Assembly: GCA_963742725.1 (NCBI GenBank) | Contig: CAVUMX010000004.1 | Location: 1,095,317 to 1,159,316 of the forward strand | Direction: 5' to 3' | Source: CAVVAL01 sp963742725 | GTDB lineage: Bacteria; Actinomycetota; Actinomycetes; Mycobacteriales; Cryptosporangiaceae | DNA length: 64,000 nt | Shown here: positions 23,122 through 32,168 of the stretch, in pieces | Numbering within the stretch: position 1 is the stretch's first letter | Layout of the letters: each line of letters opens with the position of its first letter | Notes under the pieces: model-generated | Databases searched by the model: none | What the model saw: the letters and a program-made list of their open reading frames with translations, nothing else | What the model was told of the DNA's origin: nothing | Translations under genes and position numbers: made by a program

Positions 23122-25827
23122 GTGACCAAGTACGTCTATGACTTCGCCGAGGGCAACAGGGACCTCAAGGACCTCCTCGGCGGCAAGGGCGCGAACCTTG
23201 CCGAGATGACGAATCTTGGGCTGCCCGTGCCGCCCGGGTTCACGATCACCACCGAGGCGTGCCAGGCGTTCCTGGCCACCGGCGACGAGCCGCCCGCGCT
23301 CGCGGCCGAGGTGGACGAGCACCTCATCGCGCTGGAGAAGACGATGGGCAAGCAGCTCGGCGACGCCGCCGACCCGCTGCTCGTGTCGGTCCGGTCCGGG
23401 GCGAAGTTCTCGATGCCCGGCATGATGGAGACCGTCCTCAACATCGGGTTGAACGACATCTCCGTGCAGGGGCTCGCGCGGCAGGCCGGTAACGACCGGT
23501 TCGCCTGGGACTCCTACCGTCGCCTGATCCAGATGTTCGGCAAGACCGTCCAGGGCATCGAGGGCGAGCTGTTCGAGCACGCGCTCGAGCAGATGAAAGC
23601 GGACAAGGGCACTGCGTCAAAGCCAGCGGACGACCTGGACCTCGACGGCACCGACCTCCAGGCGCTCGTCGACGCGTACAAGGCGATAGTCCGCGACCAC
23701 ACCGGCGAGGACTTCCCGCAGGACCCGCGCGACCAGATGCGCCTCGCCATCCAGGCCGTCTTCAACTCGTGGAACTCCGACCGCGCCGTGCTGTACCGGC
23801 GCCAGGAGCGGATCCCCACCGACCTCGGCACCGCCGTGAACGTCTGCTCGATGGTCTTCGGCAACCTGGGCATGGACTCCGGCACCGGCGTGGCGTTCAC
23901 CCGCGACCCGAGCAGCGGCGCCAAAGGGGTCTACGGCGACTACCTGCAGAACGCCCAGGGCGAGGACGTCGTCGCCGGCATCCGCAACACCCTTCCGCTG
24001 CAGCAGCTCGAACAGCTCGACAAGAAGTCGTACAAGCAGCTCATGGAGATCATGGCCACGCTCGAAGGCCACTACCGCGACCTGTGCGACATCGAGTTCA
24101 CGATCGAGCGCGGCAAGCTGTGGATGCTCCAGACGCGCGTCGGCAAGCGCACCGCGGCCGCCGCGTTCCGGATCGCCACCCAGCTCGTCGACGAGGGCGT
24201 GATCGACCTGGACGAGGCCGTGCAGCGCGTCAACGGCACGCAGCTCGTCCGGCTGATGTTCCCGCAGTTCGACACGTCGCAGAACCCGCAGCTCATCGGC
24301 AAGGGCATGTCCGCCTCGCCCGGTGCCGCCGTCGGTAAGGCCGTGTTCGACTCGTACACGGCCGTGAAGTGGTCGCGGTCGGGGGAGAAGGTCATCCTGG
24401 TCCGCCGGGAGACCAACCCGGACGACCTCAACGGCATGATCGCCGCCCAGGGCATCCTCACCAGCCGTGGCGGCAAGACCTCGCACGCGGCGGTCGTCGC
24501 CCGGGGCATGGGCAAGACCTGTGTCTGCGGCGCCGACGAGCTGGACGTCGACACCAAGCGGCGCCGGTTCCGGGCGCCCGGGGGCATCGAGGTGCACGAG
24601 GGCGACGTCATCTCCATCGACGGCTCCACCGGCCTCGTGTACCTCGGCGAGGTACCGGTCGCCGACTCGCCCGTCGTGGACTACTTCGAGGGCAAGCTGG
24701 AGGCCGGCGATACCACCGACGAGCTGGTCGACGCCGTCCACCGCCTGATGACGCACGCCGACACCACCCGCCGCCTGCGGGTCCGGGCCAACGCCGACAC
24801 CGTCGAGGACGCCGAGCGCGCCCGCCGGTTCGGCGCCGAGGGCATCGGTCTGTGCCGCACCGAGCACATGTTCCTCGGCGAGCGGCGCGAGCACGTCGAG
24901 CGGCTGATCCTGGCCGAGGGCGACGCCGAGCGCGACCACGCCCTCAACGCCCTGCTGCCGTTGCAGCGCTGGGACTTCCTCCAGATCCTCACCGCGATGG
25001 ACGGCCTCCCGGTGACGATCCGCCTCCTCGACCCGCCGCTGCACGAGTTCCTCCCGGACATCACCGAACTGTCCGTCCGGGTGGCGCTCGCCGAGTCGCG
25101 CGGCGAGAGCAACGAGAACGACCTGCGGCTCATGCAGGCCGTCCACAAGCTGCACGAGGCCAACCCGATGCTCGGCCTGCGCGGCGTGCGGCTCGGACTC
25201 GTCGTGCCGGGGCTGTTCGCGCTCCAGGTACGGGCCATCGCCGAAGCGGCCGCGCAGCTCATCAAGCTCGGCAAGGACCCGCGGCCGGAGATCATGATCC
25301 CGCTGGTCGGGTCGGTGCAGGAGCTGGAGATCATCCGGCACGACTCCGAGCGGGTGCTGCGCGAGGTCGCGGTGCAGTCCGGAGTGGAACTGCCGACGAT
25401 GATCGGCACGATGATCGAGCTGCCCCGGGCCGCGCTCACGGCCGACCAGATCGCCGAGGCCGCCGAGTTCTTCTCGTTCGGCACCAACGACCTCACCCAG
25501 ACGACCTGGGGCTTCTCCCGCGACGACGTCGAAGCCGCCTTCTTCTCCACCTACCTGGAACTGGGCATCTTCGGCATCAGCCCGTTCGAGACGCTCGACA
25601 TCGACGGCGTCGGCGAGTTGGTGAAGATCGGCATCGCGAAGGGTCGAGCCACCCGCCCGGACCTCAAGGTCGGGGTCTGCGGCGAGCACGGCGGCGATCC
25701 GGAGTCGGTGCACTTCTTCCACGAGGTCGGGCTCGACTACGTGTCCTGCTCGCCGTTCCGGGTGCCGGTCGCCCGGCTGGAGGCCGCCCGCGCCGCCGCC
25801 GCGACGGAAGGCAGCGACAGCCGCTGA
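23122..25827 (+). CDS. ppdK: Pyruvate, phosphate dikinase
   Basis: 901 residues, full length. N-terminal ATP-grasp domain (LLGGKGANLAEMTNLGLPVPPGFTIT), central phosphohistidine domain GGKTSHAAVVARGMGKTCVCG with the catalytic His, and C-terminal PEP-binding barrel with GLCRTEHMF, MIGTMIELPRAAL, FSFGTNDLTQTTWG and the catalytic-cysteine loop VGVCGEHGG. It interconverts ATP, phosphate and pyruvate with AMP, pyrophosphate and PEP. Start GTG 23122 (MTKYVYDF) is the family N-terminus, with GACGAGG upstream. Monocistronic by spacing. Confidence 0.95.
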   Translation: MTKYVYDFAEGNRDLKDLLGGKGANLAEMTNLGLPVPPGFTITTEACQAFLATGDEPPALAAEVDEHLIALEKTMGKQLGDAADPLLVSVRSGAKFSMPGMMETVLNIGLNDISVQGLARQAGNDRFAWDSYRRLIQMFGKTVQGIEGELFEHALEQMKADKGTASKPADDLDLDGTDLQALVDAYKAIVRDHTGEDFPQDPRDQMRLAIQAVFNSWNSDRAVLYRRQERIPTDLGTAVNVCSMVFGNLGMDSGTGVAFTRDPSSGAKGVYGDYLQNAQGEDVVAGIRNTLPLQQLEQLDKKSYKQLMEIMATLEGHYRDLCDIEFTIERGKLWMLQTRVGKRTAAAAFRIATQLVDEGVIDLDEAVQRVNGTQLVRLMFPQFDTSQNPQLIGKGMSASPGAAVGKAVFDSYTAVKWSRSGEKVILVRRETNPDDLNGMIAAQGILTSRGGKTSHAAVVARGMGKTCVCGADELDVDTKRRRFRAPGGIEVHEGDVISIDGSTGLVYLGEVPVADSPVVDYFEGKLEAGDTTDELVDAVHRLMTHADTTRRLRVRANADTVEDAERARRFGAEGIGLCRTEHMFLGERREHVERLILAEGDAERDHALNALLPLQRWDFLQILTAMDGLPVTIRLLDPPLHEFLPDITELSVRVALAESRGESNENDLRLMQAVHKLHEANPMLGLRGVRLGLVVPGLFALQVRAIAEAAAQLIKLGKDPRPEIMIPLVGSVQELEIIRHDSERVLREVAVQSGVELPTMIGTMIELPRAALTADQIAEAAEFFSFGTNDLTQTTWGFSRDDVEAAFFSTYLELGIFGISPFETLDIDGVGELVKIGIAKGRATRPDLKVGVCGEHGGDPESVHFFHEVGLDYVSCSPFRVPVARLEAARAAAATEGSDSR

Positions 25828-25863
25828 GGGGTGGCGCCTCCCACCGGTCGCAACGCGGCCCGC

Positions 25864-25912
25864 CTCGCGCCGCGAAGCGGGCGGCGCTCCTCGCGCCGCC
25901 AAGCGGGCGGCG
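25864..25912. repeat. Direct repeat upstream of dgt
   Basis: Two 23-bp copies, 25864-25886 and 25890-25912 (period 26), differ at one base; each is built from CTCGCGCCGC-AAGCGGGCGGCG and is itself partly palindromic. Lies in the 107-bp gap between ppdK and dgt. Confidence 0.8.
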
Positions 25913-25934
25913 CGGGCCGATAGGCTCTGGGGTG

Positions 25935-27173
25935 ATGGAGCCGTACGACGCCGCAGCCACTGAGCGTCTGGTCGCCGAGCCGCCGAAGGACTCCGGTTCG
26001 GGTCGGACGCCGTTCCAGCGTGACCGCGCGCGGGTGCTGCATTCGGCGGCGTTGCGGCGGCTCGCGGCGAAGACGCAGGTGGTCACCGCGGGGGTGGACG
26101 ATTTCCCGCGCACGCGCCTGACGCATTCGCTGGAAGTGGCCCAGATCGGCCGGGAGATCGGCGCCGCCCTGGGCTGCGACCCCGACGTGGTGGATGCCGC
26201 CGGTCTCGCTCACGACCTGGGCCATCCGCCGTTCGGCCACAACGGCGAGGACACGCTGCACGATCTGGCCGGTGCGTGCGGCGGGTTCGAGGGCAACGCG
26301 CAGACGCTGCGGGTGCTGACGCGGCTGGAAGCGAAGGTCGTCCACCCGGGTGGCGCGAGCGCCGGGCTCAACCTGACCCGCGCGGTCCTCGACGCCGCGA
26401 CGAAGTACCCGTGGTCGCGCCGCGAGGGCACCCGCAAGTTCGGGGTCTACACCGACGACGCCGAGGTGTTCGGCTGGCTGCGCGAGGGCGCGCCCGACGA
26501 GCGCCAGTGCCTGGAAGCCCAGGTCATGGACTGGGCGGACGACGTGGCCTACTCGGTCCACGACGTCGAGGACGGCGTCCACGCGGGCCACATCGACCGC
26601 GCCCTGCTCGACGACCCGGACGAGCGTGCGGGCCTGTGCACGCTGGTCGCCAAGACCTATTCGGACGAGTCCGAGGACGATCTCGCCACCGTCCTCACCG
26701 AACTGCTGGCCACGCCGGCGGTCCAGGCCATCGCCGCCTACGACGGCAGCCACGCCGCGCTGATCGCGTTGAAGCAGCTCACGACCGTCCTGGTCGGGCG
26801 GTTCACGGCGGCGGCCCGGGACGCCACGCGGGACAGGTTCGGTCCGGGCCCGCTGCGCCGGTACGCCGCCGATCTCGTCGTACCCCGTCAGGCGCGGGCC
26901 GAATGCGCGCTGCTGAAGGGGGTAGCCCTGCGGTACGTGATGGGGCGGGCCGGCGCCGTGGCCCAGTACGAGCGCCAGCGGGAGCTGCTCACCGACCTGG
27001 TGGCGCTGCTGACGTTGCGCGCGCCGGACGCCCTGGATCCGATGTTCCGTCCACTATGGAAAACAGCGGCTGACGACGCGGCCCGGCTGCGGGTCGTCGT
27101 CGACCAGGTCGCCTGCCTCACGGACCGTTCGGTGCTCACGTTGCACCGCAGGCTCGGGGGTGGTCCGTATTAG
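25935..27173 (+). CDS. dgt: Deoxyguanosinetriphosphate triphosphohydrolase (dGTPase)
   Basis: 412 residues, HD-domain dNTPase. Key segments: TPFQRDRARVLHSAALRRLAAKTQV, RLTHSLEVAQIGREIG, the HD pair AGLAHDLGHPPFGHNGE, and MDWADDVAYSVHDVEDGV. It removes triphosphate from dGTP and helps control dNTP pools. Start may be GTG 25932 or ATG 25935; TAGGCT (25921-25926) lies five and eight bases before them, with no ribosome site, suggesting leaderless expression. Located between ppdK and a ferredoxin reductase, and about 2 kb from dnaG, a neighbourhood common in actinomycetes. Confidence 0.93.
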   Translation: MEPYDAAATERLVAEPPKDSGSGRTPFQRDRARVLHSAALRRLAAKTQVVTAGVDDFPRTRLTHSLEVAQIGREIGAALGCDPDVVDAAGLAHDLGHPPFGHNGEDTLHDLAGACGGFEGNAQTLRVLTRLEAKVVHPGGASAGLNLTRAVLDAATKYPWSRREGTRKFGVYTDDAEVFGWLREGAPDERQCLEAQVMDWADDVAYSVHDVEDGVHAGHIDRALLDDPDERAGLCTLVAKTYSDESEDDLATVLTELLATPAVQAIAAYDGSHAALIALKQLTTVLVGRFTAAARDATRDRFGPGPLRRYAADLVVPRQARAECALLKGVALRYVMGRAGAVAQYERQRELLTDLVALLTLRAPDALDPMFRPLWKTAADDAARLRVVVDQVACLTDRSVLTLHRRLGGGPY

Positions 27174-27185
27174 GGAAGGTGTGCG

Positions 27186-28385
27186 ATGACGTTCGTGATC
27201 GTCGGGGCCGGGCTGGCTGGTGCCAAGGCAGCGGAGACGCTGCGTGCGGAGGGTTTCGACGGGCGGATCGTGCTGGTCGGCGACGAACCCGACCGGCCGT
27301 ACGAGCGTCCGCCGCTGTCCAAGGAGTACCTCCAGGGCAAGAAACCGCGCGAGAAGGCGTTCGTGCACGAGCAGGGCTGGTACGGCGAGCACCAGGTCGA
27401 GCTGCGCACCGGCACCACCGCGGCCGGCCTGGACACGGCCGCGCACATGGTCACGCTCGACAGCGGCGAGACGATCACGTACACGAAACTGCTGATCGCG
27501 ACGGGCGCCGTGCCCCGCCCGCTGCCCGTCCCCGGGGCCGATCTCGACACCGTGATGACCCTGCGCCGGCTCCCCGACTCGGAGAAGATCAAGACCTTTC
27601 TCAGGTCGGACGTCCGGCTGGTCGTTGTCGGAGCCGGCTGGATCGGTCTCGAAGTCGCCGCTGCCGCCCGCACGGCCGGGGCGGAGGTCACCGTCGTCGA
27701 GGTGGCGCCCCTGCCCTTGCAGCGGGTACTCGGTGACGAGGCGGCCCGGGTCTTCGCCGATCTGCACCGCGAACACGGCGTCGATCTGCGGTTCGAAGCG
27801 GCGGTGGGCGAGATCCGTCCGGATGCCGTGGTTCTCAAGGACGGCACCGAACTGCCCGCCGACGCCGTGGTCATCGGGGTGGGCGTGGCGCCGGCGGTCG
27901 GACTGGCCGAGGCCGGCGGGTTGAAGATCGAGAACGGCATCGTCACCGACGAGGCCTTCCACACCTCCGCCCCGGACGTCTACGCGGCGGGCGACGTGGC
28001 CAACGTCCAGCATCCGCTGCTGGGCCGCCGGATCCGCGTCGAGCACTGGGCGAACGCGCTGAACAGCGGCCCGGCGGCGGCGAAGTCGATGCTCGGCCAG
28101 GCCGTGTCGTACGAGAAGCTGCCGTACTTCTACACCGACCAGTACGACCTGGGCATGGAGTACAACGGGTACGCCGAGGCGGGGGACTACGACCGGGTCG
28201 TGTTCCGCGGCGACGTGGCCAAGCGCGAGTTCGTCGCGTTCTGGATGGCGGGCGGCAAGGTCCTGGCGGGGATGAACGTCAACGTGTGGGACGTGGGCGG
28301 CCCGATCAAGGAGATGATCCGCTCCGGCCGCGAGGTCGACCCGGACCGCCTGGCGGACACCTCGATCCCCCTCGACGACGTCTGA
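27186..28385 (+). CDS. FAD/NAD(P)H-dependent ferredoxin reductase-like oxidoreductase
   Basis: 399 residues. FAD Rossmann motif VIVGAGLAGAKAAETL, PYERPPLSKEYL, NAD(P) motif VVVGAGWIGLEVAAAA, DVYAAGDVAN, and a C-terminal reductase domain with MEYNGYAEAGDYDRVVFRG. Typical of putidaredoxin/rubredoxin reductase-type proteins that pass electrons to ferredoxins for P450s or oxygenases. No ferredoxin or P450 gene is adjacent. Starts 12 bp after dgt with GGAAGG upstream, so it may be cotranscribed. Its 3' end is 4 bp from the convergent phzF-like stop. Confidence 0.9.
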   Translation: MTFVIVGAGLAGAKAAETLRAEGFDGRIVLVGDEPDRPYERPPLSKEYLQGKKPREKAFVHEQGWYGEHQVELRTGTTAAGLDTAAHMVTLDSGETITYTKLLIATGAVPRPLPVPGADLDTVMTLRRLPDSEKIKTFLRSDVRLVVVGAGWIGLEVAAAARTAGAEVTVVEVAPLPLQRVLGDEAARVFADLHREHGVDLRFEAAVGEIRPDAVVLKDGTELPADAVVIGVGVAPAVGLAEAGGLKIENGIVTDEAFHTSAPDVYAAGDVANVQHPLLGRRIRVEHWANALNSGPAAAKSMLGQAVSYEKLPYFYTDQYDLGMEYNGYAEAGDYDRVVFRGDVAKREFVAFWMAGGKVLAGMNVNVWDVGGPIKEMIRSGREVDPDRLADTSIPLDDV

Positions 28386-28389
28386 GGCG

Positions 28390-29052
28390 TCACAACGAGC
28401 GCACGCCCTCCAGCCGGACGTCGCCGCCGAGGTCGACGGTGCCGTCCGGCCCGGGGACGGTGTGCAGGAGCGAGCCGGCGCCCTGCCGGATCCGCAGCGG
28501 ACGGCCGAGCTGGTCGGTGAGCCTGACGGCGGCCGCGCCGGTGGCTTCGTCCTCGACGATGCCCAGCGCGGGGCCGAACATGCGGCTGCGGACGTGGCCG
28601 GCTACCTCGTCCTCCCACGCCCACGCGTACAGGACGTCCTCGTCGGTGCCGGTGAGCGCGTCGACCTCGTCCACGGCGGCGAACTGCTGGAACGTCATCG
28701 TCGGCGCCCATTCGGCGCGGCCGCGGACCCAGGTCAGTCCGCGTTCGCGCCAGGTCTTGACGGTGCCGGCCGGCGGGTGCAGCGCGTCGACCGGCGTGCC
28801 GACGTGGTCCAGCAGCCACGCCGTACCGACGGTCGGATGGCCGGCGAAGATCAGCTCGCTCGCGGGCGTGTAGATCCGGATCGCGCCGGACGCCGCGTCG
28901 TCGACGAACACCGTCTCGCTGTAGCCGAGTTCGCGGGCCACGTCCTGGCGCCTGTCCTCGGGGACGGCGGCACCGTCGAGGACGACCCCGAGCGGGTTGC
29001 CGCCGATGCCGTCGGTGCCGAGGAAGACGCGGAGCACGTGGACGTCAGTCAT
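28390..29052 (-). CDS. PhzF-family isomerase
   Basis: 220 residues, shorter than the usual 260-300. N-terminal half VLRVFLGTDGIGGNPLGVVLDGA contains the GNPLGVV motif, YSETVFVDD the catalytic Glu, and IFAGHPTVGTAWLL the second motif; the C-terminal half has MFGPALGIVEDEATGAAAVRL and a final GGDVRLEG. The family catalyses proton shifts on small molecules (PhzF in phenazine synthesis), but most members are of unknown substrate; nothing here indicates phenazine genes. Divergent from dnaG, 61 bp apart. Confidence 0.87.
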   Translation of the reverse strand: MTDVHVLRVFLGTDGIGGNPLGVVLDGAAVPEDRRQDVARELGYSETVFVDDAASGAIRIYTPASELIFAGHPTVGTAWLLDHVGTPVDALHPPAGTVKTWRERGLTWVRGRAEWAPTMTFQQFAAVDEVDALTGTDEDVLYAWAWEDEVAGHVRSRMFGPALGIVEDEATGAAAVRLTDQLGRPLRIRQGAGSLLHTVPGPDGTVDLGGDVRLEGVRSL

Positions 29053-29100
29053 ACCGCCAGCTTGCCAGCCCCGCGCACCGCCGCCGCGTGCCGGGGCGCC

Positions 29101-29106
29101 TAGACT
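29101..29106 (+). promoter_or_regulatory. -10 element of dnaG (leaderless)
   Basis: TAGACT fits the TANNNT actinobacterial -10 pattern and ends seven bases before the GTG start. No convincing -35 is visible. Confidence 0.5.
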
Positions 29107-29113
29107 CGCACCC

Positions 29114-30976
29114 GTGGCAGGACGGATCCGGGACAGCGACATCGCACTGGTACGCGAACGATCGCCGATCGCCGACGTCGTCTCGGCCAGGGTCACGCTC
29201 CGGTCGGCGGGAGGCGGCAGCCTCAAGGGCCTCTGCCCGTTCCACGACGAGAAGACCCCGTCGTTCAACGTCAACCCGAGCCGCGGATTCTTCCACTGCT
29301 TCGGTTGCGCGGAAGGCGGCGACGTCATCAGCTTCGTCATGAAGACGGAGATGCTGGCGTTCCACGAGGCCGTCGAATGGCTGGCGTCCCGCGCCGGACT
29401 CCAGCTCACCTACGAAGAGGGCGGCCCGGCGCCGACGCGGCAGAAGCCGGGTCAGCGCCAGCGGCTGGTGGCCGCCAACAAGGCCGCCGCCGAGTTCTAC
29501 GTCGAGCAGTTGCGCAGCGGCGACGCGCGCACCGCGCGGGAGTTCCTGGCGCAGCGCGGGTTCGACCAGGCCGCCGCGACCGACTACGGCTGCGGGTTCG
29601 CGCCGCCCGGCTGGGACAACCTCACCAAGCAGCTGCGCAGGCAGGGCTTCACGACGGAGGAGCTGGTCGGCGCCGGCTTGGCGAAAGAGGCCCGGTCCGG
29701 CTCGCTGATCGACCGGTTCCGGCGCCGGCTGCTGTGGCCGATCAAGGACCTCACCGGCGACATCATCGGATTCGGCGCCCGCCGCCTCTTCGACGACGAC
29801 GACGGACCGAAGTACCTCAACACCCCCGAGACGTCCATCTACAAGAAATCCCAGGTCCTGTACGGACTGGACGTCGCGAAACGGGACATCGCCAAGGATC
29901 ACCGCGCGGTCGTCGTCGAGGGCTACACGGACGTGATGGCCTGCCACCTCGCCGGCATCAAGACGGCCGTCGCGACGTGCGGCACCGCGTTCGGCACCGA
30001 ACACATCGGCGTGCTGCGCCGGCTGCTCATGGACCAGGACGAGTTCCGCGGCGAGGTGATCTTCACCTTCGACGGCGACGAGGCCGGGCAGAAGGCGGCG
30101 CTCAAGGCGTTCGAGGACGACCAGCGCTTCGTGGCGCAGACGTTCATCGCCGTGTCGCCGGGCGGCATGGACCCGTGCGAACTGCGCCTGGCCCATGGTG
30201 ATGCCGCCGTCCGCGACCTGGTCCACCGCCGGGAGCCGCTGATCGCGTTCGCGCTGCGGAGCGTGATCCGCAAGTACGACCTGAACACCGCGGAGGGCCG
30301 GGTCAGTGCGTTGCGGTCCGCCGCTCCGCTGGTGGCCCGGATCAAGGACCGCGCGCTCCGGCCGGAGTACTCCCGCAAGCTGGCTGGCGACCTGGGCATG
30401 GAGATGGAACCGGTGCTGCGGGCGGTCGCCGAGGCGGGCGGCGGGCAGCAGGGCCGGCGCGTGCCGCAGCAGCAGACCCCGGAGAGCGGCCGTCCCGACG
30501 CGGACGACCGCGCGCTGTCGTCCGAGCGGGAGGTCTTGAAGCTCGGGGTGCAGCAGCCGGTGCTCGCCGGGCCGCTGTTCGACGCCGTCGACGAAACGGC
30601 CTACACCCACCCCGTCTACCGGACGGTCCGTCGCGCGATCGCGTCGGCGGGCGGCGCCGTCGCCGGCACGTCCGGTCCGGAGTGGGTGGAGAAGGTCATG
30701 CAGGGCTGCGACGACCTGATCGCCCGGGCGACGGTGTCCGAGCTGGCGGTCGAGCCGCTGCGCAGTTCCGGCGAACCCGACCCGCGGTACGTGACGATGA
30801 TGCTGGCGTCCGTGCAGGAACTGGCCGTGACCAGGCAGATCGTCGAGTTGAAGTCGCGCGTGCAGCGGATCAACCCGGTCGAGCAGGCGGACGAGCACGC
30901 GAAGCTGTTCGGTGAACTCGTCGCCCTGGAACAGCACAAGCGCGGCCTGCGGGAACGCGCCATCGGAGGGTTGTAG
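29114..30976 (+). CDS. dnaG: DNA primase
   Basis: 620 residues. CHC2 zinc-binding domain LCPFHDEKTPSFNVNPSRGFFHCFGC, catalytic core with Toprim motif VVVEGYTDVMACHLAGI and FTFDGDEAGQKAALKAFE, and a C-terminal helical DnaB-binding region. Makes RNA primers for replication. GTG 29114 lies seven bases after TAGACT (29101-29106) with no ribosome site, so a leaderless mRNA is likely. Followed by a gene overlapping its stop by one base. Confidence 0.95.
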   Translation: MAGRIRDSDIALVRERSPIADVVSARVTLRSAGGGSLKGLCPFHDEKTPSFNVNPSRGFFHCFGCAEGGDVISFVMKTEMLAFHEAVEWLASRAGLQLTYEEGGPAPTRQKPGQRQRLVAANKAAAEFYVEQLRSGDARTAREFLAQRGFDQAAATDYGCGFAPPGWDNLTKQLRRQGFTTEELVGAGLAKEARSGSLIDRFRRRLLWPIKDLTGDIIGFGARRLFDDDDGPKYLNTPETSIYKKSQVLYGLDVAKRDIAKDHRAVVVEGYTDVMACHLAGIKTAVATCGTAFGTEHIGVLRRLLMDQDEFRGEVIFTFDGDEAGQKAALKAFEDDQRFVAQTFIAVSPGGMDPCELRLAHGDAAVRDLVHRREPLIAFALRSVIRKYDLNTAEGRVSALRSAAPLVARIKDRALRPEYSRKLAGDLGMEMEPVLRAVAEAGGGQQGRRVPQQQTPESGRPDADDRALSSEREVLKLGVQQPVLAGPLFDAVDETAYTHPVYRTVRRAIASAGGAVAGTSGPEWVEKVMQGCDDLIARATVSELAVEPLRSSGEPDPRYVTMMLASVQELAVTRQIVELKSRVQRINPVEQADEHAKLFGELVALEQHKRGLRERAIGGL

Positions 30977-31503
30977 TGGGACTGCTGACGCGTGTCTTCG
31001 GCAAGGACAAGCCGCCGGCCGAAGCGCTGGCCGGCCTGCCACCCGACGAGCGCGTGACCTCGTGGGCCGTGGCCGGGCCCGGCGAGGTGCTGGTGGCGAC
31101 GCCGCTCGGGCTCTGGCTCGGCGCGGACGAGGAACGCCACCGGATCTCCTGGGACGCCATCCACAAGGCGACCTGGGCGGACGGCGTGATGACGATCCTG
31201 CCGGGCGTCGAGGTCGAGCCCGGCGTCGTGGCGGACGACGAGCCCGTTCGGGTGACGCTCGCCGAACCGCGCGACCTGCCCGTCGAGGTGCGGACGAGGG
31301 TCACCCGCAGCGTCGCGCACTCCTCCCACCACACGTTGCCCGGCGGGGGAGTGCGGATCGTGGCCCGGCGGGTACCCGGCGTCGACGGCCTGACCTGGGT
31401 ACTGCGGTTCGACGACGGCACCGACCGCGCCGACCCCGAGGTACGGCAGCTGGCCGCGGAGTTCCTGGAGGCGGCGCGGTCCGTGGACGACGTCCCTCGC
31501 TAG
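30976..31503 (+). CDS. Conserved hypothetical protein following dnaG
   Basis: 175 residues, soluble, no membrane segment. Begins MGLLTRVFGKDKPPAEALAGLPPDERVTSWA and shows a PH-like pattern of strands (VLVATPLGLWLGADEERHRISWDAIHKATWADGVMTILPG). Its GTG overlaps the dnaG stop (TAGTG), implying coupling. A protein of this look often follows dnaG in actinomycetes. No known catalytic motif. Its stop shares the palindrome CTAG with the convergent gene. Confidence 0.75.
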   Translation: MGLLTRVFGKDKPPAEALAGLPPDERVTSWAVAGPGEVLVATPLGLWLGADEERHRISWDAIHKATWADGVMTILPGVEVEPGVVADDEPVRVTLAEPRDLPVEVRTRVTRSVAHSSHHTLPGGGVRIVARRVPGVDGLTWVLRFDDGTDRADPEVRQLAAEFLEAARSVDDVPR

Positions 31504-31787
31504 GTGCGGTGGAGGCCGTTCGTGCCCTCGCGCTCGTGTTCGCCCAGGAAATGACTGACCTTGTGGCCCAGGGTGGTGTGACTGAGCCGGTCGGTGACGT
31601 TGTCCTTCGCGCTGCTGACGAGACCGCCCGCCTGCGCCTGCAGGATGCCGGCCGTCTCCTGGACGGTCGGGTTCTCGCGGAACCTGCGGGCGGCGCGGAG
31701 CATCTGCTCGTACCGCTCCCGGCCGGCGCGGGCGCCCAGCACGTACCCGACACCGACGCCCGCCAGGAAGATGAGCTTGGTGCGCAT
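31500..31787 (-). CDS. YtxH-like small membrane-associated protein
   Basis: 95 residues. An N-terminal helix (KLIFLAGVGVGYVLGARAGRERYEQM) with the VGYVLGARAGRERYE segment typical of actinobacterial YtxH-domain proteins, then an amphipathic helical rest (QETAGILQAQAGGLVSSAKDNVTDRL). Probably membrane-anchored stress protein; role unknown. Stop codon overlaps that of the gene after dnaG by three bases. Confidence 0.75.
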   Translation of the reverse strand: MRTKLIFLAGVGVGYVLGARAGRERYEQMLRAARRFRENPTVQETAGILQAQAGGLVSSAKDNVTDRLSHTTLGHKVSHFLGEHEREGTNGLHRT

Positions 31788-31910
31788 GATCGGCCCCCTG
31801 TTCGACGAGACTGTCGCCTACTTCCTGCCCCTTCACGGAGGGTCCCACACGTAAGCGACAGGCGGACCTGAACGCGGCGGGGGGCTCAGCGGACGGCCCG
31901 CCACATGCTG

Positions 31911-31916
31911 TAAGGT
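31911..31916 (+). promoter_or_regulatory. Candidate -10 for tRNA-Asn
   Basis: TAAGGT fits TANNNT, 32 bp before the mature tRNA 5' end. No clear -35. Confidence 0.35.
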
Positions 31917-31948
31917 TATGCCCGCCGCGCCGCACAGCCGGTGCGCGA

Positions 31949-32021
31949 TCCCCCGTAGCTCAATTGGCAGAGCATTCGACTGTTAATCGAAGGGTTACTG
32001 GTTCGAGTCCAGTCGGGGGAG
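31949..32021 (+). tRNA. tRNA-Asn (GTT)
   Basis: 73 nt cloverleaf: acceptor TCCCCCG pairs CGGGGGA with discriminator G, D-arm GCTCAATTGGCAGAGC, anticodon stem TTCGA-CTGTTAA-TCGAA with anticodon GTT, T-arm CTGGTTCGAGTCCAG. CCA is not encoded. Confidence 0.95.
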
Positions 32022-32168
32022 CCCTTACCGCAGGTCACAGGGGTAGCCGGTCCGGCACCCCTCACCACAAGCCACGGCTTCCACCTCGTGACGGTCGAGT
32101 ACCCCACCATTGTCCGATGGCGCTGGTAGGTTCGCCGCGCTGATCGGTGGTGGACCTGGGGGGCACTT

